A stretch of 64,000 nucleotides of DNA from Cribrihabitans marinus (GTDB lineage Bacteria > Pseudomonadota > Alphaproteobacteria > Rhodobacterales > Rhodobacteraceae), in contig NZ_FNYD01000005.1 in the NCBI RefSeq assembly GCF_900109035.1, positions 248,001-312,000 of the forward strand. Reading direction: 5' to 3'. Both the position numbers and the translations under genes were made by a program. Below are positions 40,911 through 49,754 of the stretch, in pieces. The notes beneath the pieces were generated by a model that saw only the letters and a program-made list of their open reading frames with translations, did no database searches and was not told the DNA's origin. Numbering within the stretch: the first letter of the stretch is position 1; every line of letters starts with the position of its first letter.

Positions 40911-41474
40911 CTATCCCGGGAAGCTCAACACCCGGCTCTCCGTCACCACCATGTCCAGCGGCTGATCCATGGCCTCCAGCGGCAGCGCATCGGCCTCCTG
41001 CGCATCGAAGGCAAAGCCGATGGCCAGTGTCGGGCGCCGGGCGCGCAGCCGTTCCAACGTGCGGTCGTAAAAGCCGCCGCCATAGCCCAGCCTGCCGCCG
41101 CGCGCGTCGAAAGCCACAAGGGGCACGATCAGGATCTCGGGCTCGAAAAACCGGTCCTGTTCGGGAACCATCGCGCCGAACGGGCCCGCACGCAGGGGGC
41201 CGTCCGGTTCCCAGCGCGAGAAATCCAGGGCCAGTCCGGCACCGGCGATGACCGGCACCCCGACCGGGCCGTGCGCCGCCGCCTCGGCCATGGCCGGCAG
41301 CGGATCGATCTCGGTACGGATCGGCATGTAGCCGGCCAGCGGCACGCCGCGATACCCGGCCAGCACCTCCGACAGACGCCCCGCCGCGCCGGGCGGGCGC
41401 GCGGCGAAGGCGGCCTTGCGGCGGGCGAAGGCCGCCTTGCGCGCCGCCGCCTTGACCGCGCCCGGGTCGCTCAC
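40911..41474 (-). CDS. 5-formyltetrahydrofolate cyclo-ligase
   Basis: A 187-residue enzyme converting 5-formyl-THF to 5,10-methenyl-THF with ATP. The family motif GYGGGFYDRTLERLR is near the C-terminus, and PLVAFDARGGRLG precedes it. The N-terminus (AARKAAFARRKAAFAAR) is basic with a local repeat. The start is a GTG overlapping the mgtE stop (GTGA), suggesting co-transcription. Confidence 0.92.
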   Translation of the reverse strand: MSDPGAVKAAARKAAFARRKAAFAARPPGAAGRLSEVLAGYRGVPLAGYMPIRTEIDPLPAMAEAAAHGPVGVPVIAGAGLALDFSRWEPDGPLRAGPFGAMVPEQDRFFEPEILIVPLVAFDARGGRLGYGGGFYDRTLERLRARRPTLAIGFAFDAQEADALPLEAMDQPLDMVVTESRVLSFPG

Positions 41475-42865
41475 AGCAGCACCACCGCCGCAAGCCCCAG
41501 GAAGGCGAAGAAGCCCACGACATCGGTGACCGTGGTGACGAATGCACCCGACGCCAGCGCCGGGTCGATGCCGATCCGCTCGAGGATCACCGGGATCACG
41601 GTGCCGGCCAGGCCGGCCACGACAAGGTTGATGACCATCGCCGCCCCGATGACATAGCCCAGCGTCATCGTTCCGTACCAGGCCGCGCCGAGCACCCCCA
41701 TCGCCACCGCGAAGATCGTGCCGTTCACCAGTCCGACCAGCACCTCGCGCCGGATCACTCGCCAGACATTGGACCCGGTCAGGTCCTTGGTGGCAATGGC
41801 GCGCACGGCCACGGTCAGACTCTGGGTGCCGGCATTGCCGCCCATCGAGGCGACGATCGGCATCAGCACCGCCAGCGCCACGAATTGCGCGATGGTCTCG
41901 TCGAACTGCGCGATCACCACCGAGGCGAGGATCGCCGTCGCCAGGTTCACCGCCAGCCAGGGAAAGCGGCGCTTGGTGGTCTCGATCACCCGGTCGGACA
42001 GCGAGCTTTCGTCGCTGACACCCGCCAGGCGCAGGATGTCCTCTTCATGCTCCTCGTCCAGCACGATCATCGCGTCGTCGATGGTGATCATGCCGACCAG
42101 CCGCCCGTCGCCATCGACCACCGGGGCCGAGATCAGGTGATACTGGTTGAAGGCATAGGCCACGTCCTCTTCGTCCTGGTCGGCGGGGATCACCCGGAAC
42201 AGTTCTTCGGCGATGTCCCTGAGCGCCGTCGCACGCGGCGAGGACATGATCCGCCCCAGCGTGACATTGGCCACCGGATGCATCCGGGGATCGACCAGCA
42301 CCACATGATAGAACTGATCCGGCAACTCGTCCGAACCGCGCATGAAGTCGATGGCCTGCCCCACGGTCCAGTCCTCTGGGGCCATGACCACCTCGCGCTG
42401 CATCAGGCGGCCGGCGGAGCCCTCGGGAAAGCTCAGCGCCTGTTCGACGGCAACCCGGTCGGCATCCTCGAGCGCGTCCAGGATGGCCTCCTGCTGCGGC
42501 TCCTCCAGGTCTTCGACCAGATCGACCACGTCGTCGCTGTCGAGATCGCGCACCGCGTCGGCGAGCACGTTGGGATGCAGAACCGCGATGACCTCCTCGC
42601 GGATCGATTCGTCCAGTTCCGACAGGATGTCGCCGTCGAACTCGTGGCCGTAGAGCCGGATCAGCCGGTCCCGTTCCTCGGCGTCGATCTGCTCCAGCAG
42701 GTCGGCGATGTCGGCCGCATGCAGCGGCTCCATCAGCTCGGTCAGCTTGGCCTGATCGCCGGTTTCGACCGCCTGCAGGATCGCGGCGACCAGCTTGCGG
42801 TCAAGCTGATAGGCATCCTCGTCGCGGGGCCGCTCCTGCTCGATGACGTCGTCGTCCTGATCCAT
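41471..42865 (-). CDS. mgtE: Magnesium transporter MgtE
   Basis: A 464-residue inner-membrane Mg2+ channel. The acidic N-terminal domain (residues 1-140) and two CBS domains (about 145-265) form the Mg2+ sensor; five membrane helices follow from about residue 290, with the pore motif PIVASMGGNAGTQSL. The ATG at 42865 follows a GGGGCATGG-type region; the long acidic start (DQDDDVIEQERPRDED) is family-like. It is divergent from guaD. Confidence 0.94.
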   Translation of the reverse strand: MDQDDDVIEQERPRDEDAYQLDRKLVAAILQAVETGDQAKLTELMEPLHAADIADLLEQIDAEERDRLIRLYGHEFDGDILSELDESIREEVIAVLHPNVLADAVRDLDSDDVVDLVEDLEEPQQEAILDALEDADRVAVEQALSFPEGSAGRLMQREVVMAPEDWTVGQAIDFMRGSDELPDQFYHVVLVDPRMHPVANVTLGRIMSSPRATALRDIAEELFRVIPADQDEEDVAYAFNQYHLISAPVVDGDGRLVGMITIDDAMIVLDEEHEEDILRLAGVSDESSLSDRVIETTKRRFPWLAVNLATAILASVVIAQFDETIAQFVALAVLMPIVASMGGNAGTQSLTVAVRAIATKDLTGSNVWRVIRREVLVGLVNGTIFAVAMGVLGAAWYGTMTLGYVIGAAMVINLVVAGLAGTVIPVILERIGIDPALASGAFVTTVTDVVGFFAFLGLAAVVLL

Positions 42866-43000
42866 GCCCCTGCCCCTTTCCGGTTGCCGGCAAAATAGAA
42901 GAAGCTGCTGACGGCAAACAATGCTAAAGCCGAAAAAACCGACGCGCACGGCCTGCCTATCCTGTCGCGCGGCGTTTTCCAAGCGAGGGGGTGGCGCGCG

Positions 43001-44284
43001 ATGACCACGACCGAAATCCTGACCGGCCGGGTGCTGTCCTTCACCCGCTCACCCTTCGAGGCCGCGCCCGAGGCGGGTGCCGAAATCCACGAGGCGGTGG
43101 CGGTCGCGGATGGCAAGGTCGCGGGGCTGGGAAGCGCGGCCACCCTGCGCGCGGCACATCCACAGGCCCCCGTCACCGACCATGGCGACCGGTTGATCCT
43201 GGCGGGCTTCGTCGATGCCCATGCCCACTATCCGCAGGCCGCGATCATCGCCAGCTGGGGCAAACGGCTGATCGACTGGCTGAATACCTATACCTTCCCC
43301 GAAGAGATGCGCTTTGCCGATCCGGACTATGCCGCCGAAATCGCCGCCCGCTATCTGGACCTGACCGCGGCGCATGGCACCACCACCATGTGCAGCTTCT
43401 GCACCATCCACCCCGAAAGCGTGGAGGCGCTGTTCGCGCAGGCGCAGGCGCGCGGGCAGCGAGTGACGGCCGGCAAGACCTGCATGGACCGCAACGCGCC
43501 CGAGGGGCTGCGCGACACCGTGCAATCGGCCCATGACGACAGCAAGGCGCTGCTGGAGCGCTGGCACGGGGTGGACCGTCTGTCCTATGCCATCACCCCG
43601 CGATTCTCGCCCACATCGACGCCCGAACAGCTGGAGGCGCTGGGCGCGCTCTGGGCCGCGCATCCCGACTGCCTGATGCAGACGCATCTGAGCGAACAGA
43701 CCGACGAGATCGCCTGGGTCAGATCTCTCTACCCGCAGGCGCGGGACTATCTCGACACCTACGAGGCGCACGGGCTTCTGGGCCCGCGCGGGCTTTATGG
43801 TCACGCCATCCACCTGGAGCCGCGCGAACGCGACCGGCTGCGCGAGACCGGCGCGGCGCTGGTGCATTGCCCGACTTCGAACACCTTCATCGGCTCGGGG
43901 CTCTTCGACATGGCCGGGCTGATGGCCGAGGGTCAGCGCGTGGGTCTGGCCACCGATACCGGCGGCGGGTCGTCGTTTTCGATGCTGCGTACCATGGCCG
44001 CGGCCTACGAGATCGGCCAGCTGCGCGGCACCGCCCTGCATCCCGCGCAGCTTCTGTGGCTGGCGACCTGCGGCGCGGCGCAGGCGCTGCATCTGGGCGA
44101 CCGGATCGGCAACATCGCGGTGGGAATGGAGGCCGACCTGGTGGTGCTCGACCTTGGCTCGACCCCGGCCATCGCCCAACGCGCGGAGCGGGCCGAAGAT
44201 CTGTGGGAGGCGGTGTTCCCGACGATCATGATGGGCGATGACCGCGCCGTGGCCGAGGTCCGGATCGGCGGCCGCCGGGTTTGA
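43001..44284 (+). CDS. guaD: Guanine deaminase
   Basis: A 427-residue amidohydrolase that deaminates guanine to xanthine. Zinc ligands: HAHYP (residues 73-76 area), His in MQTHLSEQTDE, His in GHAIHLEP and Asp in ATDTGGGSSFSM. The PHYPQ-like loop and the ALVHCPTSNTFIGSG strand are family-specific. It converges with an 8-oxoguanine deaminase-like gene, with repeat C in between, and is divergent from mgtE. Confidence 0.93.
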   Translation: MTTTEILTGRVLSFTRSPFEAAPEAGAEIHEAVAVADGKVAGLGSAATLRAAHPQAPVTDHGDRLILAGFVDAHAHYPQAAIIASWGKRLIDWLNTYTFPEEMRFADPDYAAEIAARYLDLTAAHGTTTMCSFCTIHPESVEALFAQAQARGQRVTAGKTCMDRNAPEGLRDTVQSAHDDSKALLERWHGVDRLSYAITPRFSPTSTPEQLEALGALWAAHPDCLMQTHLSEQTDEIAWVRSLYPQARDYLDTYEAHGLLGPRGLYGHAIHLEPRERDRLRETGAALVHCPTSNTFIGSGLFDMAGLMAEGQRVGLATDTGGGSSFSMLRTMAAAYEIGQLRGTALHPAQLLWLATCGAAQALHLGDRIGNIAVGMEADLVVLDLGSTPAIAQRAERAEDLWEAVFPTIMMGDDRAVAEVRIGGRRV

Positions 44285-44336
44285 ACGCGCCTTGCGGCGC
44301 GTGCCTCCGGCGGGAGTATTTGCCAAAAAGATGAAG
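44285..44336 (+). repeat. Dispersed intergenic element, copy C, with hairpin
   Basis: ACGCGCC-TTGC-GGCGCGT (44285-44302) forms a 7-bp hairpin right after the guaD stop. It is followed by CCTCCGGCGGGAGTATTTGC and CAAAAAGATGAAG, a variant of the element tail. It lies between two convergent genes and may terminate guaD. Confidence 0.55.
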
Positions 44337-44337
44337 A

Positions 44338-45672
44338 TCACTCGCGCAGGGCGCGGGCCAGCCGGTTCTGCCGTTCGATCACGCGCGGCAGGTCGATGGT
44401 GGTGACCTGCCCGTCGCGCACGATCTGGCGGCCCTCGACGAAGAGATGCGTGACCTTCGTGGGCCCAGCCAGCAGCAGCGCCGCGGGATCCCAGCTGCCG
44501 GCGCTGTCGATACCGGATATGTCCCAGAGCGCGATGTCCGCGCGCGCGCCGGGCACCAGCCGCCCGCAATCGGGCCGGCCCAGAACGTCGGCGCCGCCCC
44601 GCGTGGCGATCTCGAGCGCCTCGCGCGCCGACATGGCATCTGCGCCCCGCGCGACCCGCTGCAGCAGCATGGCCTGGCGCGCCTCGGCCATCAGGTTGCC
44701 GCTGTCGTTGCTGGCCGAGCCGTCGACGCCCAGCGCCACCGGCACGCCGGCGTCCCGCATCGCCCGGACGGGCGCGATCCCGCTGCCCAGGCGGCAGTTG
44801 GAACAGGGACAATGGGCGACGCCGGTGCGGGATCTGGCAAAGAGATCGATCTCCTGGCCGTCGAGCTTCACGCAATGCGCGTGCCACACATCCGGGCCGG
44901 TCCAGCCCAGATCCTCGGCATACTGGCCCGGCCGGCAGCCGAAATTGGCCTGGGAATAGGCGATGTCCTCGTCGTTCTCGGCCAGGTGCGTGTGCAGCAT
45001 CACCCCCTTGTCGCGGGCCAGCAGCGCGGCGTCGCGCATCAGGTCGCGGCTGACCGAGAAGGGCGAACAGGGCGCCAGGCCCACCCGGCACATCGCCCCC
45101 TCGGACGGATCATGGAAAGCGTCGATCACCCGGATGGCATCCTCGAGGATCGCCGCCTCGCGCTCGACCAGGCTGTCGGGCGGAAGGCCGCCATCGCTCT
45201 CTCCGATGCTCATCGCGCCGCGCGTGGGGTGAAACCGCATCCCGATCTCGGCCGCCGCGGCGATGGTGTCGTCGAGCCGCGCGCCGTTCGGGTAGAGGTA
45301 GAGGTGGTCGGAACTGAGCGTGCAGCCCGACAGCGCCAGCTCGGCCAGCCCGGCCTGTGCCGAGATGAACATCTCCTCGGGGCCGAAGCGCGCCCAGATC
45401 GGATAGAGCGTCTGCAGCCAGCCGAAGAGCAACGCGTCCTGCCCGCCGGGCACCGCGCGGGTCAGCGTCTGGTAAAGATGGTGGTGGGTGTTCACCAGGC
45501 CGGGCGTGACCACGCAGTTGCGCGCATCGACCACCTCGCCATCGGTCTGCAGGTCCGGGCCGATGGCCGAGATTGCGCCATCGCGGAGCAGCAGGTCGGC
45601 CCCGGCAAGCTCCTGCCGGGTGTCATTCATGGTCAGGACGGTATGGGCATTTCGGATGAGGGTTTCGGGCAT
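44338..45672 (-). CDS. 8-oxoguanine deaminase-like amidohydrolase
   Basis: A 444-residue amidohydrolase of the SsnA/TrzN-related group. Metal ligands are in NTHHHLYQ, HTHLAEND, and VDGSASNDSGN (Asp). The FGPEEMF and RFHPTRGAMSIGESDGGLPP regions fit the 8-oxoguanine deaminase branch. Its ATG at 45672 was chosen before the amidohydrolase beta-sandwich start (LIRNAHTVLTMND). It converges on guaD, so two purine deaminases are encoded side by side. Confidence 0.86.
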   Translation of the reverse strand: MPETLIRNAHTVLTMNDTRQELAGADLLLRDGAISAIGPDLQTDGEVVDARNCVVTPGLVNTHHHLYQTLTRAVPGGQDALLFGWLQTLYPIWARFGPEEMFISAQAGLAELALSGCTLSSDHLYLYPNGARLDDTIAAAAEIGMRFHPTRGAMSIGESDGGLPPDSLVEREAAILEDAIRVIDAFHDPSEGAMCRVGLAPCSPFSVSRDLMRDAALLARDKGVMLHTHLAENDEDIAYSQANFGCRPGQYAEDLGWTGPDVWHAHCVKLDGQEIDLFARSRTGVAHCPCSNCRLGSGIAPVRAMRDAGVPVALGVDGSASNDSGNLMAEARQAMLLQRVARGADAMSAREALEIATRGGADVLGRPDCGRLVPGARADIALWDISGIDSAGSWDPAALLLAGPTKVTHLFVEGRQIVRDGQVTTIDLPRVIERQNRLARALRE

Positions 45673-45782
45673 GTCTACACTCCTGTCTGTGCCCGTCTCA
45701 TAGGAGTGTTGCCGCGCGCCGTTGGAAAACGGGCCGGAAGAACCGGGCACCGGTGCAGACTAGTGCCGGCCGGGCGGCCCGG

Positions 45783-46574
45783 TCAATACCGGCTCAGGAT
45801 ATCGAGCGCCGCCACGTGCAGCACCGGGTTCGCCGCGGCCAGTACACGCCCGCCCAGATGCGCGGACCCGCCCCGCCAGTCGGTGACCACGCCGCCGGCG
45901 GCCTCGATCACCGCGATCGGCGCCTGGATGTCATAGGCGTTCAGCCCGGCCTCGATCACCAGGTCCACCTGCCCGGCCGCCAACAGCGCATAGGCATAGC
46001 AATCCATGCCGTAGCGTGTCAGCCGCACCTGTTCCGACACGGCGCGAAACCCGGCGCCGTCTTCGGCGGTGCCGACCTCGGGAAAGGTCGTGAAGAGGAT
46101 GGCGTCGGCCAGCGCCGCCGTGGGGCGGGTGGCCAGCGTGCCGTGCCCCTGCGGACCGGTGACGGTGGCGCGGCCGTTCTGGCCCACGAAGCGCTCGCCG
46201 ATATAGGGTTGGTCGATCACACCGAGGATCGGGCCGTTTTCGTGCGATAGCGCGATCAGGACCCCCCAGGTCGGCGTGCCGCTGATGAACCCGCGGGTGC
46301 CGTCGATGGGGTCCAGCACCCAGACCCGGCCGCTGCTGCCCTCGGTCCGGCCAAGCTCCTCGCCCCAGATCCCGTCCTCGGGCCTATGGCGGGCCAGGAC
46401 GTCACGCATCGCCTGTTCGGCGGCGCGGTCGGCCACGGTCACCGGGTCGAACCCGGCATCGAGCTTGTTATCGGCCAGCAGGCCGGGATGGCGGAAATGC
46501 GGCAGGATGGCCGCGCGCGCGGCCTCTGCCAGTTCCTCGGCGATGTCCAGATCGCTGCGCACGGATTGTGTCAT
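45783..46574 (-). CDS. hisN: Histidinol-phosphatase, inositol monophosphatase family
   Basis: A 263-residue Mg2+-dependent phosphatase of the histidine pathway. Metal ligands: GEELG and WVLDPIDGTRGFISG (the RGFISG after the motif is typical of HisN rather than SuhB), then NAYDIQAPIAVIEAAGG. The ATG at 46574 was preferred over an upstream GTG. It is upstream of the 8-oxoguanine deaminase gene on the same strand, with 110 bp between them. Confidence 0.88.
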   Translation of the reverse strand: MTQSVRSDLDIAEELAEAARAAILPHFRHPGLLADNKLDAGFDPVTVADRAAEQAMRDVLARHRPEDGIWGEELGRTEGSSGRVWVLDPIDGTRGFISGTPTWGVLIALSHENGPILGVIDQPYIGERFVGQNGRATVTGPQGHGTLATRPTAALADAILFTTFPEVGTAEDGAGFRAVSEQVRLTRYGMDCYAYALLAAGQVDLVIEAGLNAYDIQAPIAVIEAAGGVVTDWRGGSAHLGGRVLAAANPVLHVAALDILSRY

Positions 46575-46650
46575 GCGCGGCACCTAGCCATCTGCGGCGC
46601 GGATAATCAAGCGCCCGCGGGACCGGCGGGCACGGATCGCCGTGGCCGGT

Positions 46651-47022
46651 TCAGGCCACGTCGCTCAGCACCCGGGCCAGTTCGAACAGCCTGCGGCGCT
46701 GGTTTTCGGGGATCGCATAGTAGGAGCGCACCAGGTCCAGCGCCTCCTTGTCGCCCATGATGTCGGCGGGGATACCGGGCTTTTCCGGCGCGGCCTTTTG
46801 ACTTTCCTCCAGGCCCTCGAAGAAGAACGAGACCGAGACCTCCAGCGCCTCGGCGATGTCCCACAGGCGCGACGCGCTGATACGGTTGGCACCGGTTTCG
46901 TATTTCTGGATCTGCTGGAACTTGATGCCGACCTGCTCAGCCAGTTGCTGTTGGGTCATGCCGATCAGCCAACGGCGATGGCGAACGCGCTTGCCCACAT
47001 GGACATCGACAGGATGGGTCAT
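46651..47022 (-). CDS. XRE-family transcriptional regulator
   Basis: A 123-residue regulator. The Cro/CI helix-turn-helix is at residues 8-68 (VRHRRWLIGMTQQQLAEQVG, then KFQQIQKYETGANRIS). The C-terminal half is acidic and helical (ALDLVRSYYAIPENQRRRLFELARVL), as in a conserved alphaproteobacterial family often annotated only as helix-turn-helix protein. It may autoregulate from the 349-bp region upstream. Confidence 0.87.
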   Translation of the reverse strand: MTHPVDVHVGKRVRHRRWLIGMTQQQLAEQVGIKFQQIQKYETGANRISASRLWDIAEALEVSVSFFFEGLEESQKAAPEKPGIPADIMGDKEALDLVRSYYAIPENQRRRLFELARVLSDVA

Positions 47023-47371
47023 ACGAATCTCCTCGTTTTTCACTGACAACTGCCCGGGCATTCGTATTGGCCACGGCTCCACCCGCTTACAGGATCGCCG
47101 TTTAAAAAGCCCCTAACCTGACCATACCCACCCAGACCGCACCTTGTCGGAAACTATTACGAAGAATTCGGTTGAATTCAAGCTTGTCGAATCGCGTATC
47201 GCCTGCAAAGGCCCGCGCGCCCTTGCCGTGGGTCATGTCCCCGCCCGGCCCGGCCTGCCGTCCGCGACAGGCCGCCATGTGCGAGCAGGACACCTGCCCG
47301 GGCCGCAGAAGAACGGGTTTGACAGCGCCGGAAAACCCGCCAGTTTCGGGGAGGGTCAACAGGGGACGAAC
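47023..47371. other. Divergent intergenic region, XRE regulator / quinone oxidoreductase
   Basis: 349 bp without a convincing gene. An AT-richer patch at about 47145-47200 carries two GAATTC words 10 bp apart (47164 and 47174). TTGACA occurs near 47319 but without a good -10. I see no known riboswitch or RNA gene here. Confidence 0.4.
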
Positions 47372-48334
47372 ATGCGCGCCTTTCAAGTTTTACAAGCCGG
47401 ATCGCCACCGCAGCTGGTCGAGATCGACCGGCCAGAACCGGGGCCCGGCCAGGTCTCGGTGCGTATCCGTGCCTGCGGTCTGAACTTCGCCGATCTGCTC
47501 ATGGTCAAGGGCACCTATCAGGACACGCCCGAGCCCCCCTTCACCCTCGGAATGGAAATCGCCGGAGAGGTCACGAAACTGGGCGACCGGGTGACCGATC
47601 TGGACGTCAGGGACCGAATCGCCGCCTTTGGCGGGCACGGCGGGCTGGCCGAACACGGGGTGTTCGACGTGGCGCGCTCGGTGCGCCTGCCGGACGCGAT
47701 GTCCGACACCGACGCCGCGGCCTTGCAGATCGCCTATGGCACCTCGCATGTGGCGCTGGCGCATCGTGCCCGGCTGCAGCCGGGCGAGACGCTGTTGGTC
47801 ACCGGGGCGGCCGGCGGGGTCGGGCTGACCGCGGTCGAGATCGGCAAACTGCTGGGCGCGCGTGTCATCGCGCAGGCCCGCGGCGCGGCCAAGCTGGAGG
47901 TGGCGCGCGAGGCGGGCGCGGATCACCTGATCGACGCCGGCGAGGACCTGCGCGCCCGGGTGCTGGATCTGGGCGGTGCCGACGTGGTCTATGACGCCAT
48001 TGGCGGCGACGTGTTCAAGGCCGCGTTCCGCGCCACCAATCCCGAGGGCCGGCTCTTGCCGATCGGATTCGCCGGCGGCGAGGTGCCGCAGATCCCGGCC
48101 AATCACCTGCTGGTCAAGAATCTCAGCGTGTTGGGCGTCTATTTCGGGGCTTACCTGGGCTTCCGTCCCGAAGTGGTGCGGGACAGTTTCGAGACGCTGA
48201 TCGGGTGGTACTTGGCCGGTCGGCTCAGGCCGCATGTGAGCCACGTGCTGCCGCTCGACCGCGCCGATGAGGGGCTGGCGCTGCTGCGCGAGCGCAAATC
48301 GACGGGAAAGGTCGTCATCACACCCGGCGGGTGA
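47372..48334 (+). CDS. NADPH:quinone oxidoreductase family protein (zinc-independent MDR)
   Basis: A 320-residue medium-chain dehydrogenase/reductase. GroES-like fold first (residues 1-120; GLNFADLLMVKGTYQ), then the Rossmann motif VTGAAGGVGLTAVEIGK. The zinc-binding cysteines of alcohol dehydrogenases are absent, fitting the quinone reductase branch (QorA-like). AGGGG lies five bases before the ATG. It converges with a LysR gene, with 7 bp between stops. Confidence 0.9.
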   Translation: MRAFQVLQAGSPPQLVEIDRPEPGPGQVSVRIRACGLNFADLLMVKGTYQDTPEPPFTLGMEIAGEVTKLGDRVTDLDVRDRIAAFGGHGGLAEHGVFDVARSVRLPDAMSDTDAAALQIAYGTSHVALAHRARLQPGETLLVTGAAGGVGLTAVEIGKLLGARVIAQARGAAKLEVAREAGADHLIDAGEDLRARVLDLGGADVVYDAIGGDVFKAAFRATNPEGRLLPIGFAGGEVPQIPANHLLVKNLSVLGVYFGAYLGFRPEVVRDSFETLIGWYLAGRLRPHVSHVLPLDRADEGLALLRERKSTGKVVITPGG

Positions 48335-48341
48335 TCCCAGC

Positions 48342-49232
48342 CTAGCCCGCCGCCGGGGCCGAAGCCAGACGCGGCGCGCCGAACCGGCAGAATCCGGCCT
48401 GCAGCATGGCGACCAGTTCGCCCAGAACATCGTCACCCGATCCGTCGCGGACATGCAGGTTGATCTTCTGCACGTTCAAATCCGGCAACCCGTGCCCCGC
48501 CGGCAGGGGTTCGGATCCCGGCACGGCATGTCCTTCCAGCAGGGCGAACACGGCCAGGTCGGCGCTGACAACCGCTTCGACGCTGCGGTCGGAGTCGGAA
48601 TCGACGGCCATTTCCCAATCCAGCCCGGCCTCTTCGAGGTGGCGGATGACCTGCGGGCGGAACGCGCAGTTGCGCGAATAGGCCAGCCGCAGCGGCCGCT
48701 GTTTCCAGGCGCTGCCGCCCGCCGCGCCGTACCAGCGCAGCGGCACCTCGGCCAGGGTCTGCCCGCCGGGGCGCAACTCGGCCTCGGTTGTCAGGATGGC
48801 ATCGGCCTCGCCGCGTTCGAAGATCTCGTGCAGGCGCGTGGTGAAGGACGACAGAAGCTGGATCTTGACCCGGGGAAAGGCGCGGTTGAACTGCTGCAGG
48901 ACCTGCGGGATGACCGGATAGATCAGGTCATGCGGCACCCCCAGGATCAACTCGCCCTCATAGACATCGTCGGTCAGCCGCCCCACCACCTCGTCGTTCA
49001 GCGCAACGATCCGGCGCGCATAGGACAAAAGCTGCTCGCCGGCGCCGGTCAGACCGATGCGCCGGTTGCTGCGGTCCAAAAGCGCGATGCCCAGCACCTC
49101 CTCCAGCCGCTTGAGCTGCATCGACACCGCCGACTGGGTCAGGTTCAGTACCGCTGCCGCCCGGGTCACGCCGCCCTGTTCAGCCACCGCCAGAAAGGAC
49201 CGCAGCGTTGTGATGTCGAGATTCCTTATCAT
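48342..49232 (-). CDS. LysR-family transcriptional regulator
   Basis: A 296-residue LysR protein with a standard helix-turn-helix (residues 6-65; LRSFLAVAEQGGVTRAAAVL, LTQSAVSMQLKRLEEVLG) and a periplasmic-binding-protein-like effector domain (GELILGVPHDLIYPVIPQVL). It is divergent from a DUF1127 gene, with 120 bp of shared AT-rich promoter region (about 49240-49320), and probably regulates that gene and itself. Confidence 0.9.
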   Translation of the reverse strand: MIRNLDITTLRSFLAVAEQGGVTRAAAVLNLTQSAVSMQLKRLEEVLGIALLDRSNRRIGLTGAGEQLLSYARRIVALNDEVVGRLTDDVYEGELILGVPHDLIYPVIPQVLQQFNRAFPRVKIQLLSSFTTRLHEIFERGEADAILTTEAELRPGGQTLAEVPLRWYGAAGGSAWKQRPLRLAYSRNCAFRPQVIRHLEEAGLDWEMAVDSDSDRSVEAVVSADLAVFALLEGHAVPGSEPLPAGHGLPDLNVQKINLHVRDGSGDDVLGELVAMLQAGFCRFGAPRLASAPAAG

Positions 49233-49352
49233 GACGAATCCTGATCCCCATCATCAAAAACATTCGTTTCCCTGATGCTACAGGGATTGCCATATATATC
49301 AAGAAAATTGATGTCGAGCCAGCTTGGCATCACCAAACGAGAGAATACGACC

Positions 49353-49583
49353 ATGCACAGCCCTTCCCCGAATGCGACCGTCTCCAATCGGACGACCGCC
49401 GCCCGCCCTGCCCTGTTCCGCCTGCGGGAACGTCTGAGCCTCAGGCTTGCACTTTGGCGCTCGCGCCGGGCGCTTGACAAGCTGGACGCGCGCCAGCTCC
49501 GCGATATCGGTCTCTCCCGCGACGAGGCCCGGCGCGAGGCACGCAAACCGATCTGGGATGCCCCGGATAACTGGCTGCGATAG
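49353..49583 (+). CDS. DUF1127 domain small protein
   Basis: A 76-residue arginine-rich protein. The C-terminal part RRALDKLDARQLRDIGLSRD is the DUF1127 signature, followed by EARREARKPIWDAP. Such proteins act in RNA metabolism and phosphate or carbon homeostasis in some Alphaproteobacteria. The ATG at 49353 was chosen; a longer in-frame start at 49275 is possible but less likely. It is divergent from the LysR gene. Confidence 0.85.
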   Translation: MHSPSPNATVSNRTTAARPALFRLRERLSLRLALWRSRRALDKLDARQLRDIGLSRDEARREARKPIWDAPDNWLR

Positions 49584-49677
49584 GGTCAAAATGCGGCGCC
49601 GGTGCGGCGCCGCGGCACCAAACCCGCCGAAGGGTCCGAAAAACCACCCGATCCCGTCGGAAATACTTGAAACGGGC

Positions 49678-49737
49678 GCGTTGCTTGCCGATATTCACCA
49701 AGGAACCCCACGGGCCTGCGCCCGCGGAAGGCAACGC
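49678..49737 (+). promoter_or_regulatory. Structured leader before the Bax inhibitor-1/YbhL-type gene
   Basis: GCGTTGC (49678-49684) pairs perfectly with GCAACGC (49731-49737), enclosing an inner hairpin CGGGC-CTGC-GCCCG (49711-49724, extended by CC/GG). The structure ends 17 bases before the ATG, just ahead of the GGAG ribosome-binding site. Size, position and the downstream gene family recall the ybhL leader RNA motif described in Alphaproteobacteria, but I could not compare with its consensus. Confidence 0.5.
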
Positions 49738-49754
49738 ATTGGATGGAGACCCTA

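Noticed and set aside
43049-45091. Leftward open frame of 680 codons across guaD and the 8-oxoguanine deaminase region
   Set aside because: It is antisense to guaD and out of frame with the deaminase; no domain features, and composition typical of a shadow frame.
47023-47371. SAM/SAH riboswitch or other metabolite riboswitch near the XRE gene
   Set aside because: No metK or methionine gene is adjacent and I could not find a matching pseudoknot pattern.
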